Below, one piece after another: positions 8,087 through 20,634 of a stretch of 64,000 nt of DNA. The notes beneath the pieces are model-generated. The model had not been told where the DNA came from and did not search any database. It saw only the letters and a list, made by a program, of their open reading frames with translations. This DNA is from Sphingosinicellaceae bacterium. Lineage in GTDB: Bacteria; Pseudomonadota; Alphaproteobacteria; Sphingomonadales; Sphingomonadaceae. How positions within the stretch are numbered: position 1 is the first letter of the stretch; each line of letters starts with the position of its first letter. The position numbers were made by a program, and so were the translations under genes. The stretch covers positions 1,751,001 through 1,815,000 of the forward strand of contig CP079108.1 of NCBI GenBank assembly GCA_019285715.1, in the 5' to 3' direction.

Positions 8087-8311
8087 TTACTTGACGAGGT
8101 AGGGCAGGAGCCCGAGGTGACGCGCGCGCTTGATCGCCTGGGCGAGTTCGCGCTGCTTCTTGCCGGAAACGGCGGTGATGCGGCTCGGTACGATCTTGCC
8201 ACGCTCGGACACGAAGCCCTGCAGCAGGCGCACGTCCTTGTAGTCGATCTTCGGAGCATCGGGACCCGAGAACGGGCACGACTTACGGCGGCGGAAAAAT
8301 GGACGTCCCAT
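8087..8311 (-). CDS. rpsR: 30S ribosomal protein S18
   Basis: 74 residues, the normal size. It opens [16 protein letters not shown] and contains the family core [27 protein letters not shown] (in parts) followed by [20 protein letters not shown]18 dimerises with S6 in the 30S platform; rpsF lies directly upstream, 15 bases away, and rplI 12 bases downstream, the usual operon order. Confidence 0.98.
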   Translation of the reverse strand: MGRPFFRRRKSCPFSGPDAPKIDYKDVRLLQGFVSERGKIVPSRITAVSGKKQRELAQAIKRARHLGLLPYLVK

Positions 8312-8326
8312 GGTCTCAGCCCTTCC

Positions 8327-8818
8327 TTAAGCCGTACGCGGGCGGAAACCGCCACGGTCGCCGCCGCCGCCACCGGCACCCCGGTCACGGTCGCCGCCGA
8401 AGCCACCACCGCCACGCGGACGGTCGCCGCGATCGCCACGGTCGCCGCGGTCACGGTCGCCGCCGCCGCGGCCATCACGGTCGCGCTCGCGGCTTTCGTT
8501 GCGACGCATCATCGCCGACGGCTCGGTCTCGTGCTCGTCGACCTTGACGGTCATGTAGCGGAGGATGTCCTCGTTCAGCGCGACCTGGCGCTCGAGCTCG
8601 GCGACCGCGGGGGCCGGAGCGTCGATGTTGAACATCACGTAGTGCGCCTTGCGGTTCTTCTTGATCCGGTAGGCGAGGGTACGCAGGCCCCAGTATTCGT
8701 TCTTGGTGACGGCACCCTTGCCGTCCGAGATGATGCGGGTGAAGGTCTCCGTCATCGCTTCGACCTGGGCTGTCGCCAGGTCCTGTCGCGCGAGGAAGAC
8801 ATGCTCGTACGCCGGCAT
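8327..8818 (-). CDS. rpsF: 30S ribosomal protein S6 with Gly/Arg/Asp-rich tail
   Basis: 163 residues. Residues 1-100 are a normal S6 ([14 protein letters not shown]; the [17 protein letters not shown]-like core; [19 protein letters not shown]). From about residue 105 a low-complexity tail follows, built from repeated RD, GGG and [14 protein letters not shown]-type units and ending GGFRPRTA. The DNA behind it (8340-8480) is an imperfect CGGTCGCC-type tandem repeat. E. coli S6 also has a C-terminal tail, modified by RimK with glutamates, but this one is Arg/Gly/Asp-rich instead. First gene of the operon. Confidence 0.95.
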   Translation of the reverse strand: MPAYEHVFLARQDLATAQVEAMTETFTRIISDGKGAVTKNEYWGLRTLAYRIKKNRKAHYVMFNIDAPAPAVAELERQVALNEDILRYMTVKVDEHETEPSAMMRRNESRERDRDGRGGGDRDRGDRGDRGDRPRGGGGFGGDRDRGAGGGGGDRGGFRPRTA

Positions 8819-8881
8819 GTTTTGCTGTCCTTGTCGGCCGATCGTTGACGCCGCACCGTGCGACGCCCCTCCGGCTGGCTT

Positions 8882-8913
8882 AAAAGCAAACGGCGAGGGA
8901 CTTGCCCCCGCCG
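8882..8913 (-). terminator. Predicted intrinsic terminator after rpoD
   Basis: On the minus strand, about 35 bases past the rpoD stop, CGGCGGGGG and CCCTCGCCG form a nine-pair stem (one G-T wobble) around a CAAGT loop. It is followed by GTTTGCTTTT, a T-rich tail. The placement fits a terminator separating rpoD from the rpsF operon. It could also act as leader attenuation for rpsF; I see no way to separate the two. Confidence 0.6.
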
Positions 8914-8947
8914 GTGCTTCGAGTGGCGGCTGTTAGGTCAGTCCACC

Positions 8948-11008
8948 CTAGACGTCAAGGAAACTCCGCATCTTGCGTGAGCGCGACGGGTGCTTCAGCT
9001 TGCGCAGCGCCTTCGCCTCGATCTGCCGGATGCGCTCCCGGGTGACCGAGAACTGCTGGCCGACTTCCTCGAGCGTGTGGTCGGTGTTCATGCCGATGCC
9101 GAAGCGCATGCGCAGGACGCGCTCCTCGCGCGGGGTCAGCGACGCCAGCACGCGGGTCACCGTCTCCTTGAGGTTGGCGTGGATCGCGGCATCGACCGGG
9201 ATGACCGCATTCTTGTCCTCGATGAAGTCGCCGAGGTGGCTGTCTTCCTCGTCGCCGATCGGGGTCTCGAGACTGATCGGCTCCTTGGCGATCTTCATCA
9301 CCTTGCGGACCTTCTCGAGCGGCATCGACAGGCGCTCGGCAAGCTCCTCCGGCGTCGGCTCGCGGCCGATCTCGTGGAGGATCTGGCGGCTGGTGCGGAC
9401 CAGCTTGTTGATCGTCTCGATCATGTGGACCGGGATGCGGATGGTCCGGGCCTGGTCGGCGATCGAGCGGGTGATCGCCTGCCGGATCCACCACGTCGCG
9501 TAGGTCGAGAACTTGTAGCCGCGGCGGTACTCGAACTTGTCGACCGCCTTCATCAGGCCGATGTTGCCTTCCTGGATCAGGTCGAGGAACTGCAGCCCGC
9601 GGTTGGTGTATTTCTTGGCGATCGAGATCACCAAGCGCAGGTTCGCCTCGACCATTTCCTTCTTGGCGATACGCGCCTCGCGCTCGCCCTTCTGGACCAT
9701 GTTGGTGATGCGGCGGAACTCGCCGAGGTCGACGCCGGTGGCGTTGGCGATCTCGGCGGCTTCGGAGCGGATGCGCTCGACGGTCTCGGTCTCGGCGACG
9801 GCAAAGGCGGCGAAGCGCTTGTCGATCGCGCCGACGCGGACCATCCAGCCCTCGTCGAGCTCATGCCCGACATACTCGTCGAGGAACTGCTTGCGGTTGA
9901 TCTTGTGCTTGTCGGCAAGCTTCATCATGCCGGTGCCAAGCACCAGCAGGCGGCGGTTATAGCCGTACAGCTGGTCGACGAGATATTCGATCTTGCCGTT
10001 GTTGAAGTGGATCGCCTGGACGCTGCGGGTCAGGTCCTCGCGCAGCTTCTGGTAGCGACGCTCATCGGAAAGCGAGAACTCGCCAGCGTTACCGAGAGCA
10101 TCGAGGCGGCCGGCCTGCAGCTTCTGGAACTTCTTGTAGGTCGCGGTGATCTCGGCAAAGCGCTCCAGCGCCTCGGGCTTGAGCTGCTCCTCCATCTGCG
10201 CCAGTGACAGGGTGTTGTCCTCGTCGTCGTCGTCGGGGATCGCCAGCTGGCCGTCGGGACGCAGGCGTGGCGAGTCGCCGCCCGACTCGTCGTCGGAATC
10301 CTCGGCACCCGCCTTGTGCTCGGGCGCCTCGTCGTCCTTGTACGCAGCACCGGTCGGAAGCTCGGCACCGGTGACCGGAGCATCGGCATTGGCGACGTCG
10401 GCATCGGTCGGACCCTTGGCGAGCATCGCGTCGAGATCGAGGATCTCGCGCAGCTGCATACGTCCTTCGTTGAGCGCGTTCGACCAGTCGATCATCGCGT
10501 GGAACGTCATCGGGCTCTCGCAGAGCCCGGCGATCATGGTGTTGCGGCCGGCCTCGATGCGTTTGGCGATGGCGATTTCGCCTTCGCGGCTGAGCAGCTC
10601 GACGGCGCCCATTTCGCGCAGGTACATGCGCACCGGGTCGTCGGTACGGTCGAGCGGCGCGGCCTTGGTGACGGGCGCAGCGGCGACTGCGGGGTCGGCC
10701 TCGGCCTCCTCCTCGTCATCGTCGGCAGCGGCGGCCGCTGCGGGCTCGGTACCATCTTCGGCGGGCTCGTCGTTCTCGATGACGTTGATGCCCATCTCGC
10801 TGAGCGACGCCATCACGTCCTCGATCTGCTCGGACGACATCTGGTCCTGCGGAAGTGCCTCGTTCAGCTCGTCATAGGTGATGTAGCCGCGTTTCTTGGC
10901 GCGAACGAGGAGCTTCTTGACCGACGCCTCGTTGAGGTCGAGCAACGGCGCGCCGTCACCCTCGGGCTTGGCTTCGGTTTCGACTGTCGCACCGTTCGTC
11001 TTCGCCAT
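8948..11008 (-). CDS. rpoD: RNA polymerase sigma factor RpoD (sigma-70)
   Basis: 686 residues from ATG at 11006-11008 ([12 protein letters not shown]). Region 1.1 is recognisable at about 25-85 ([24 protein letters not shown]). Region 1.2 ([22 protein letters not shown]) and a large acidic non-conserved region follow. Region 2 is intact ([34 protein letters not shown] in parts, then [15 protein letters not shown]), as are regions 3 and 4, ending [25 protein letters not shown]. It is the housekeeping sigma factor. Order dnaG-rpoD on the same strand is the classic macromolecular-synthesis arrangement, here without rpsU in front. Confidence 0.98.
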   Translation of the reverse strand: MAKTNGATVETEAKPEGDGAPLLDLNEASVKKLLVRAKKRGYITYDELNEALPQDQMSSEQIEDVMASLSEMGINVIENDEPAEDGTEPAAAAAADDDEEEAEADPAVAAAPVTKAAPLDRTDDPVRMYLREMGAVELLSREGEIAIAKRIEAGRNTMIAGLCESPMTFHAMIDWSNALNEGRMQLREILDLDAMLAKGPTDADVANADAPVTGAELPTGAAYKDDEAPEHKAGAEDSDDESGGDSPRLRPDGQLAIPDDDDEDNTLSLAQMEEQLKPEALERFAEITATYKKFQKLQAGRLDALGNAGEFSLSDERRYQKLREDLTRSVQAIHFNNGKIEYLVDQLYGYNRRLLVLGTGMMKLADKHKINRKQFLDEYVGHELDEGWMVRVGAIDKRFAAFAVAETETVERIRSEAAEIANATGVDLGEFRRITNMVQKGEREARIAKKEMVEANLRLVISIAKKYTNRGLQFLDLIQEGNIGLMKAVDKFEYRRGYKFSTYATWWIRQAITRSIADQARTIRIPVHMIETINKLVRTSRQILHEIGREPTPEELAERLSMPLEKVRKVMKIAKEPISLETPIGDEEDSHLGDFIEDKNAVIPVDAAIHANLKETVTRVLASLTPREERVLRMRFGIGMNTDHTLEEVGQQFSVTRERIRQIEAKALRKLKHPSRSRKMRSFLDV

Positions 11009-11104
11009 ATGTTTCGTTCCTACCCGCGCTTGCGCGCTGTTCTTGCGATCCAACAACGGCGTTTGCGCGCCGCCTCATCAATGCGTCGCGACGCCGAAGC
11101 GCCG

Positions 11105-12967
11105 CTAGATATCGAGCTGCGCCTCGCGCGCATCCTCGGCCAATTTCATCAGTGCCGCGTCGACTTGAGCCCGCTCGGCGCGCAACCTTTGCTGCGCGTT
11201 CCAGTCGGCCTCACTTGCCGTTTGAGCGAAGCGGGCCGTGGTGGCCGCGAGTTCGCCCTCGATACGCGTCCGTGCGAGCACGGTGTCGACCACGGCCGCG
11301 AAATCGCGTTCGACCTGGGCGACATGGCCGGAACCCTTGTCCGGAGGCGTCGGCCTGGTAAACGAGAACCCGAGGCGGTTCGAAGCACGGACCTCTGCCG
11401 CGATGGCTGACAATCCGTGAGCCTGCAAATCGGTGGCAAGTGCAGCTTTGTCAAGGTCTGGTTCGTGCGTCAGCGCCGATAGAATCGCGTCGAGCAAGCG
11501 GGTTAGCGGCGCTTCGCCGGCATCGAGTGTCGCCAGTTGCTCACCATGCCGGTCGGCCAGCCCCGGGTGCTCGAGCAGCCCGACGATCACCGCGAGGATT
11601 TCGCCCGCCCCGGCCCCGCGCGCGTGCAGCGCCTTCAGCCCATCCGAAGCGTGGGGCGACACAAATACCTGCCCGCGCTTGCCGCCCGTTCGCGCCCCAA
11701 AGTCGCGCTTCGGCAGATACAGCGTATCGAAGCGTGACCGGAACTCGGCATCGTAAAGCGCCCGCACCGACCCGTCCTGGATCGCCTGCGAATGTTCGCG
11801 CAGCCGCTCGCGAACACCGGCGCGACGCTCCGGCGTGCCGGTGTCGATGCCCTCGGTCTCGGCGCGCCACAGCCGGTCGATCAGCGGCTCAGCCTTGGCC
11901 AGCAGCATCTCGAACGCCGCCGACCCTTGCGTCCGCACGATGTCGTCGGGGTCCTGCCCGGGCGGCAGCGTCGCCAACCGCAGCGAACGACCGGGTTCGA
12001 GCAAGGGCAGGGCGCGCAATGCTGCCCGCAGCCCCGCCCGCTGGCCCGCCGTGTCGCCGTCGAAACACAGCACCGGCTCCGGCACCACCCGCCACAACAA
12101 TCCAAGTTGTGCCTCGGTCAGCGCCGTCCCGAGCGGCGCGACCGCCTCGACGAACCCCGCCTGCGCCAGCGCGATCACGTCCATGTAGCCCTCGACGACG
12201 ATCAGCCGCCCCGACTTCCGCGCTGCCGGCCCCGCCTTGTCGAAGTTGTACAGCGTCCGCCCCTTGTCGAAGAGCGGCGTGTCGGGCGAGTTCAGGTACT
12301 TCGGCTGCCCGTCTCCCAGGATGCGCCCGCCGAACGCGATCACCCGCCCGCGCGGATCGCGGATCGGGAACATCAGCCGCCCCCGGAACCGGTCGTAGGT
12401 GTCCCCCTCGTCCGGCGTGACCAGCAGCCCCGCCTCGACCAGCTTCGCCTCGCCGACACTGTCGAGCGCCGCCTTGAGCCTGGTCCGCGCATCCGGCGCC
12501 AGCCCCAGCCCGAACGCAGCGACGGTCGCCGCCGTTAGCCCTCGCTTTTCCAGATATCCCCGCGCCGCCGCGCCGCCCGTGCTCGCCAGTTGCTCCCCGA
12601 ACCACGAGGCCGCCCGCGCGCAGACCTCGTGTAGCCCCGCGGCAGCCTTGGCGCGCTCCTGCCCCTCCGGCGATTCGAGCGGCATCTCCAGCCCCGCCTC
12701 GACCGCCAGCGTCTCGATCGCGTCGCGGAAAGCGAGCCCGTCCTGCTTCATCACCCAGTCGATGACGCTGCCGTGCTCGCCGCAGCCGAAGCAGTGGTAG
12801 AATGCCTTGTCGTCGTTGACGTAAAAGCTCGGTGTCTTCTCGTTGTGAAACGGGCAGCAGCCCTTCATCTCGCGCCCCGCGCGGGTGAGTTTCACGCGCC
12901 GCTGGACGACCGAGGACAGGGTGACCCGGGCGCGGAGCTCGTCGAGGAAGGCGGGGGGTATGGTCAA
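11105..12967 (-). CDS. dnaG: DNA primase
   Basis: 620 residues. I place the start at TTG 12965-12967 (TIPPAFLDELRARV follows) because the family begins here; the longer upstream frame reads through repeat DNA. The CHC2 zinc-binding module has Cys38, His41, Cys59 and Cys62 (CCPFHNEKTPSF...HCFGCGEHG). The TOPRIM core follows with VVEGYMDVIAL and FDGDTAGQRAGLRA, then a helical DnaB-binding C-terminal region. DnaG makes RNA primers at the fork. The TTG start overlaps the TGA of the upstream DUF559 gene (TTGA), so initiation may depend on translational coupling. rpoD follows after 96 bases. Confidence 0.97.
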   Translation of the reverse strand: MTIPPAFLDELRARVTLSSVVQRRVKLTRAGREMKGCCPFHNEKTPSFYVNDDKAFYHCFGCGEHGSVIDWVMKQDGLAFRDAIETLAVEAGLEMPLESPEGQERAKAAAGLHEVCARAASWFGEQLASTGGAAARGYLEKRGLTAATVAAFGLGLAPDARTRLKAALDSVGEAKLVEAGLLVTPDEGDTYDRFRGRLMFPIRDPRGRVIAFGGRILGDGQPKYLNSPDTPLFDKGRTLYNFDKAGPAARKSGRLIVVEGYMDVIALAQAGFVEAVAPLGTALTEAQLGLLWRVVPEPVLCFDGDTAGQRAGLRAALRALPLLEPGRSLRLATLPPGQDPDDIVRTQGSAAFEMLLAKAEPLIDRLWRAETEGIDTGTPERRAGVRERLREHSQAIQDGSVRALYDAEFRSRFDTLYLPKRDFGARTGGKRGQVFVSPHASDGLKALHARGAGAGEILAVIVGLLEHPGLADRHGEQLATLDAGEAPLTRLLDAILSALTHEPDLDKAALATDLQAHGLSAIAAEVRASNRLGFSFTRPTPPDKGSGHVAQVERDFAAVVDTVLARTRIEGELAATTARFAQTASEADWNAQQRLRAERAQVDAALMKLAEDAREAQLDI

Positions 12968-13389
12968 TACGGCACTTCGAAATCGAGGGAGTGTTCCCCA
13001 CAAGGGGGTCCCCCTCCCGGTACGGGAGGGGCTAGGGGTGGGCACTGTAGGCAAGCGACCACAATAATCCGAAGCACCCCGTCGATATGGTCGAGAACAT
13101 CGCGGTTGGTGAACCTCACCACGGTGTGCCCCTCGCGCTCCAGCCACCGCGTCCGCCGCTGATCCTCAAGACCGCCATGCTGGCTGCCATCGAGCTCGAT
13201 CACCAGCTTGCGCGACCGCGCCACGAAGTCAGCAATAAACGGCCCGACCGCGATCTGCCGACTGAACTTCACGCCATCCAGCTGGCTGTTCCTCAGGTGC
13301 CCCCAAAGCTTCCGCTCAGCGGGTGTAGGCGCGCTGCGCATGGCGCGGGCGCGTTGCTTCTGGAGGTCGGGAATGGTGCGAACGCCCAC
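12964..13389 (-). CDS. DUF559 domain protein, predicted Vsr/PD-(D/E)XK-like endonuclease
   Basis: 141 residues from a GTG start. Core residues about 18-110 match DUF559: TPAERKLWGHLRN, then GVKFSRQIAVGPFIADFV, then KLVIELDGSQH and RRTRWLEREGHTVVRFTN. The paired Asp of IADFV and Glu-Leu-Asp of VIELDG are the probable metal-binding catalytic residues of the restriction-like fold. The last 26 residues ([12 protein letters not shown]... to VPY) are not family sequence: they are translated from a REP-like repeat. The start codon also lies inside a second, inverted copy. The gene is thus bracketed by repeats and ends on top of the dnaG start. ATG at 13339-13341 is an alternative start. Biological role unknown. 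Confidence 0.85.
   Translation of the reverse strand: MGVRTIPDLQKQRARAMRSAPTPAERKLWGHLRNSQLDGVKFSRQIAVGPFIADFVARSRKLVIELDGSQHGGLEDQRRTRWLEREGHTVVRFTNRDVLDHIDGVLRIIVVACLQCPPLAPPVPGGGPPCGEHSLDFEVPY
13005..13043. repeat. REP-like repeat, family C, copy 1 (in the 3' end of the DUF559 gene)
   Basis: About 39 bases reading GGGGGTCCCCCTCCCGGTAC then GGGAGGGGCTAGGGGTGGGC. The centre CCCTCCCGGTACGGGAGGG is a near-perfect palindrome. It is the inverted partner of 13384-13423, and the same unit recurs twice inside pdhB. Confidence 0.85.
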
Positions 13390-13423
13390 CCCTAACCCCT
13401 CCCGTACCGGGAGGGGGATCCGC
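13384..13423. repeat. REP-like repeat, family C, copy 2 (over the DUF559 start)
   Basis: About 40 bases reading GCCCACCCCTAACCCCTCCC then GTACCGGGAGGGGGATCCGC. It is the reverse complement of copy 1 at 13005 with a few differences. The GTG start of the DUF559 gene (13387-13389) falls inside it, so this copy supplies the start and copy 1 supplies the 3' coding end. Confidence 0.85.
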
Positions 13424-13449
13424 TTGCGGCGGCTACTCCTTTCACTTCA

Positions 13450-13902
13450 CTACCCCAGCGCCGCCTTCACCATCGCGCTCGCGCTCCCCATGTCGAGCTG
13501 CCCCGCGAACCGTTCGCGTACCACCGCCATCACCCGGCCCATGTCCTTGAGCGACGTCGCCCCCAGCTCCGCGACGAGCTCCCGCACCTTGGCCTGCGCC
13601 TCGCCCGCGGACATCTGCGCCGGCATGAAGCCCTCGATCACGCCGAGCTCCGCACGCTCGGCATCCGCCAGCTCGGGCCGCCCGCCGGTGACGTACATCT
13701 CGATCGATTCGCGGCGCTGCTTGGCCATTTTGGACAGCACGTCGGCGACCAGCACGTCGTCGTCGGTCGGCGCGGTGCCGGTGCGCAGCTCGATGTCCTT
13801 GTTCTTCAACGCCGCCGAGATCAGCCGCAGCGTGCCCAGCCGGACACTGTCGCGGGCCTTCATCGCGGTGATCGTCGCGGCCTGGATGTCGTCGCGGATC
13901 AT
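13450..13902 (-). CDS. GatB/YqeY domain-containing protein
   Basis: 150 residues from ATG at 13900-13902. The helical YqeY fold is recognisable from MIRDDIQAATITAMKARD, then RLGTLRLISAALKNKDIE, QRRESIEMYVTGGRPELADAE and the end segment DMGRVMAVVRERFAGQLDMG. The domain is shared with the tail of GatB and thought to bind tRNA, but stand-alone YqeY proteins have no firm function. It is divergent from carA, with about 130 bases between starts. In many bacteria yqeY is near rpsU/dnaG/rpoD, which fits this position. Confidence 0.92.
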   Translation of the reverse strand: MIRDDIQAATITAMKARDSVRLGTLRLISAALKNKDIELRTGTAPTDDDVLVADVLSKMAKQRRESIEMYVTGGRPELADAERAELGVIEGFMPAQMSAGEAQAKVRELVAELGATSLKDMGRVMAVVRERFAGQLDMGSASAMVKAALG

Positions 13903-14032
13903 ACGCGCCCCTCGCTTTTTGTGAGCCTCTAGGCTAGGCCATCGGTTCGCGAATGAACAGATTGACGGGCGGCGGGCCAACCCCTACCTCGCCCGGCGTT
14001 TGCCTGCCCGAAACGCTCCCAAAGGAACCGCC

Positions 14033-15205
14033 TTGCCCGAAGCCACCGCCCCCGCGCAGCCCCTAGGCGCGACGGGAGTATTGGTTCTGGCGGACGGCAC
14101 GGTCGTCTGGGGCCGGGGCTGCGGGGCCGAGGGCTCGGCGGTCGGCGAGGTCTGCTTCAACACCGCCATGACCGGCTATCAGGAGGCGATGACCGATCCC
14201 TCCTATGCCGGTCAGATCATTGCCTTCACCTTCCCGCACATCGGCAACGTCGGCGCGAACGGCGAGGATGTCGAGGCGACCAACCCCTACGCGCTCGGCT
14301 GCATCCTGCGCGAAGACATCTCGGAGGCCGCCAATTTCCGCGCCGAGCGCAGCTTCGACGACTGGCTCAAGTCCTGGGGCCGCATCGGCCTGAGCGGTGT
14401 CGACACCCGCGCGCTGACCCGCCGCATCCGCGTCCTCGGCGCACCGAACGCCGTGATCGCGCACTCCGCAACCGGCGAGTTCGACCTCCCGGCACTTCTT
14501 TCCGAGGCGCAGGCGTGGCCCGGCCTCGAGGGCATGGACCTCGCCAAGGAGGTCAGCGCCACGCAGAGCTACGGCTGGAGCGACGGCCTGTGGACGCTCG
14601 GGCAGGGCTACGCGACCAGCGCCGCCAACCCTGAGGGACCGCACGTCGTCGCGGTCGACTACGGCATGAAGCGCAACATCCTGCGCAACCTCGTCGCCGC
14701 CGGCGCGCGTGTCACCGTCGTCCCCGCCACCGCGACCTACGACGAGATCATGGCACACGAGCCCGACGGCATCTTCCTGTCGAACGGCCCCGGCGACCCT
14801 GCCGCGACCGGAGTCTATGCGGTCCCGACGATCCAGGCGCTGCTCAACTCTGGCAAGCCGCTGTTCGGCATCTGCCTCGGCCACCAGATGCTCGGGCTGG
14901 CGGTGGGTGCGAAGACCTTCAAGATGCACCAGGGCCACCGGGGGGCGAACCACCCGGTCAAGCGGCTGGACGACGGGCGGGTCGAGATTACATCGATGAA
15001 CCATGGGTTTGCGGTCGATGCGGAGACGCTACCGGCGAATGCGAAGGCGACGCACGTGAGCCTGTTCGATGGGTCGCTGGCGGGGCTGGAGCTGACGGAC
15101 CGGTCGGCGTTCAGCGTGCAGTATCATCCGGAGGCGAGCCCGGGACCGCAAGACAGTCACTATCTGTTCGCGCGGTTCGTTACGAGTTTGAGAAAAGTAG
15201 GATGA
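14033..15205 (+). CDS. carA: Carbamoyl-phosphate synthase small subunit
   Basis: 390 residues from TTG at 14033, preferred because AAAGGAA lies 6-8 bases upstream; an in-frame TTG at 14000 lacks this. The N-terminal CarA domain (GVLVLADGTVVWGRG, then FNTAMTGYQEAMTDPSYAGQI) is followed by the class I glutamine amidotransferase. Its nucleophile Cys is in GICLGHQMLGLA; the His and Glu are in QYHPEASPGPQD. It releases ammonia from glutamine for CarB, feeding arginine and pyrimidine synthesis. The stop overlaps the start of an unrelated ORF (ATGA), not carB. Confidence 0.96.
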   Translation: MPEATAPAQPLGATGVLVLADGTVVWGRGCGAEGSAVGEVCFNTAMTGYQEAMTDPSYAGQIIAFTFPHIGNVGANGEDVEATNPYALGCILREDISEAANFRAERSFDDWLKSWGRIGLSGVDTRALTRRIRVLGAPNAVIAHSATGEFDLPALLSEAQAWPGLEGMDLAKEVSATQSYGWSDGLWTLGQGYATSAANPEGPHVVAVDYGMKRNILRNLVAAGARVTVVPATATYDEIMAHEPDGIFLSNGPGDPAATGVYAVPTIQALLNSGKPLFGICLGHQMLGLAVGAKTFKMHQGHRGANHPVKRLDDGRVEITSMNHGFAVDAETLPANAKATHVSLFDGSLAGLELTDRSAFSVQYHPEASPGPQDSHYLFARFVTSLRKVG

Positions 15206-15902
15206 CCTTCACTGATTTCGAGGAAAAGATACTGATCGGCCTCTATCAAGAAAGAACAGTATTTGGTGTATCGGACATGCTCCCTTTCCAGGACCTTGTT
15301 GATAAATATGGTCTGGATAGTCAGACGGGATGGCTAATCGAGGCGCAAAAGAACCTCCTTACTCAGGGACTAATTACGGGTCCACGAAACGGATATAACG
15401 ACCAGATGGCGCTTGGTCTAATTGCAGGGCCTGGCATGAAGCTGATCGAGCAGAGATACGGCGATAAAGATGGTGTCGGGATGATACTCGGACCCATCAC
15501 CGCTGTTCGAACTGGCGGGGGCGTTAGAGATACTCCGACGACAGAGCCATCGTTTCTCACATTAGAGACGGGTGGTCTCATCGAACTTGAGGGACAGAAT
15601 CTTGCAATCGATAGTACGGCTTGGACCGGTGTATCAGAGAGGCTAAGAGCCGACCCGATCAAGGTTCAGAATATAACTACAAAAATACGTGAGCTAGATC
15701 AACTAGTGGACGGCTCCGGCCTGACAAACACGCAGGTAGCGCGGGTTAAGGCGATTACTGAATCACTAGTAAAATTAGTTGAATCCCCTGAACCTGAGTG
15801 GGAAGCCATAGCGCTTTTGCTGAGATCGCCGACATTGCAAACAGTTCTAGGTCTTGCAGGCGTCACCCAGTTGGTCCTCAAAATCATGTTTGGTATCGGC
15901 TA

Positions 15903-15903
<1 letters not shown>
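15202..15903 (+). CDS. Orphan low-G+C protein inserted between carA and carB
   Basis: 233 residues; I do not recognise the family. Residues 1-75 look like a winged-helix unit: [11 protein letters not shown], then [11 protein letters not shown], a helix [18 protein letters not shown] and a wing-like stretch ending [17 protein letters not shown] Gly/Thr-rich linker (85-115) follows, then a helical part, and a hydrophobic end [22 protein letters not shown] that could touch the membrane. Sampled 60-base lines are 43-47% G+C against neighbours well above 60%, so acquisition is likely. It overlaps carA (ATGA) and carB (TAATG), so all three are translated from one message. Function unknown; a transferred regulatory or defence-type gene is a guess only. 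Confidence 0.85.
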
Positions 15904-19133
<3,230 letters not shown>

Positions 19134-19223
19134 AGCAGGCGCCTATCCGGATAGCGACAGCCGGCTGCGGGGGATCAATCCACCGGCGGTCGAACCGTCC
19201 GGCAGGGAAGGAAAGAGAATACG

Positions 19224-19703
19224 ATGGCGACGGTCGACAAGCTGCCGATGCTGGCTGAAGGGCACACCGTGCTCGTCACCACGCTGCGCCGCCTGAAAGA
19301 GGAAGAGCGTCCCGAGATCGTGCTGATGATCGAGGAGGCACGCGCGCACGGCGACCTCAGCGAGAATGCCGAATATCATGCCGCGAAGGAGCGCCAGGGC
19401 CAGGTCGAGGCGCAGATCTTCGACATCGAGGATCGTCTGGCGCGCGCCGTGGTCATCGATCCGCTGACGCTGTCGGGCGACAAGGTCGTGTTCGGCGGCA
19501 CCGTCCACCTGCTCGACGAGGACGAGAAGCCGATCAAGTACCAGATCGTCGGCCAGACCGAGGCGGATGCCCGCATCGGCCGGATCAGCTATTCGTCGCC
19601 GCTCGGCCGTGCCCTGATTGGTCGCCGCGTCGGCGAGGAGGTCGAGGTCACCACGCCGTCCGGGGACAAATACTACCAGATCGAGAAACTGGAGTTCATC
19701 TGA
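19224..19703 (+). CDS. greA: Transcription elongation factor GreA
   Basis: 159 residues. The N-terminal coiled coil has the pattern [33 protein letters not shown], whose DLSENAEY acidic tip inserts into the RNA polymerase secondary channel to stimulate transcript cleavage. The C-terminal FKBP-like domain follows ([28 protein letters not shown]). AAGGAAAGAG lies just upstream of ATG as a ribosome-binding site. It lies 90 bases after carB, a common neighbour in alphaproteobacteria. Confidence 0.97.
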   Translation: MATVDKLPMLAEGHTVLVTTLRRLKEEERPEIVLMIEEARAHGDLSENAEYHAAKERQGQVEAQIFDIEDRLARAVVIDPLTLSGDKVVFGGTVHLLDEDEKPIKYQIVGQTEADARIGRISYSSPLGRALIGRRVGEEVEVTTPSGDKYYQIEKLEFI

Positions 19704-19728
19704 CGCCCCGCGGCGTCGGGGTCCCTGA

Positions 19729-20388
19729 ATGAAGCCATTCAAGCCGCCGCCGGCACCGGTGACGCGGGCGATCATCATCGCCTGCATCGGCGTGCAGGTC
19801 GCCGCGACCCTGCTCGGCACGCACTTCGCCAACATGCTGGCGGAGACGGCGGGGCTGATCCCGGCGCGGCTGGTCGACGGTATCGCGCCGGGAGTCGCTG
19901 GCGGCGGCGTCCCCGCGCCCCTCACGCTGGTGACGGCGCTGTTCCTTCACGCCGGCTGGCTGCATCTCGGGCTGAACCTCGTCTTCCTCGGCTGGGTCGG
20001 GAAGTATGTCGAGTGGGTGTTCGGTCCCTGGCGCTTTGCCGGGCTGTACCTGCTCGGCGGTGTTGCGGGTAACCTGCTCCAGGTCGCCGTCGACCCGCAT
20101 TCGACCGGTGTCGTCATCGGGGCGAGCGGCGCGATCGCGGCGATCTTCGGCGCCTACGCCGTGATGTTCGCCGGCAGTCGGGCGAGCGGCCGGCGCGTGC
20201 TTGGCGTCGCGGTCTCGTCGGAGGCGGCGACGGCCTTGTGGTTTGCTGCGGTGTGGATCGGGCTGCAGCTTGCCACCGGCTACCTGTTCCGCGTCGACGG
20301 GCAGGGGATCGCGATCTGGGCGCACATCGGTGGCTTCATAACAGGGCTGATCTTCGCGCAGCCGTATCTGAAAGGCCCACGGGTCTAG
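19729..20388 (+). CDS. Rhomboid family intramembrane serine protease
   Basis: 219 residues with about six transmembrane helices. The catalytic dyad is visible: Ser133 in the GASGA motif and His199 in AHIGGFITG. The HxxxN motif in helix 2 is also present (His79 and Asn83 in LHLGLNL), and WR at 101-102 begins the L1-like segment. The protease cuts substrates within the inner membrane; targets are unknown. Its start is 26 bases after greA, so co-transcription is likely. Confidence 0.93.
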   Translation: MKPFKPPPAPVTRAIIIACIGVQVAATLLGTHFANMLAETAGLIPARLVDGIAPGVAGGGVPAPLTLVTALFLHAGWLHLGLNLVFLGWVGKYVEWVFGPWRFAGLYLLGGVAGNLLQVAVDPHSTGVVIGASGAIAAIFGAYAVMFAGSRASGRRVLGVAVSSEAATALWFAAVWIGLQLATGYLFRVDGQGIAIWAHIGGFITGLIFAQPYLKGPRV

Positions 20389-20389
20389 C

Positions 20390-20623
20390 TCAGGCGTCGG
20401 GTTCGAGTAGCCGGTGCAGGTGGACCACCACATACTTCATCGCGGCATCGTCGACGGTGCGCTGGGCGTTGGCGCGCCACGCCGCCTCGGCGGCGGCGAA
20501 GTCGGGGAAGATACCGACGATGTCGAGCGCGCTCGGATCGACGAAGTCCGTGCCGCGCGGGTCGCTGACCCGGCCGCCGAAGACGAGATGGAGCTTGGAG
20601 GTCGGGGTCGCGGGTGTAGCCAT
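20390..20623 (-). CDS. DUF4170 family protein
   Basis: 77 residues from ATG at 20621-20623. The sequence KLHLVFGGRVSDPRGTDFVDP, then DIVGIFPDFAAAEAAWRANAQRTVDDA and the final YVVVHLHRLLEPDA, is the DUF4170 pattern, an uncharacterised alphaproteobacterial family. It converges with the rhomboid gene (1 base apart) and ends a minus-strand run with the gamma carbonic anhydrase and mlaC upstream. Confidence 0.85.
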   Translation of the reverse strand: MATPATPTSKLHLVFGGRVSDPRGTDFVDPSALDIVGIFPDFAAAEAAWRANAQRTVDDAAMKYVVVHLHRLLEPDA

Positions 20624-20634
20624 GGCGGCTGCGC

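Noticed and set aside
8340-8480. CRISPR-like or minisatellite array
   Set aside because: The repeats are the codon-level low complexity of the rpsF tail, without spacers.
13903-14032. Upstream TTG at 14000 as the carA start
   Set aside because: The TTG at 14033 has AAAGGAA at proper distance and gives the usual protein start.
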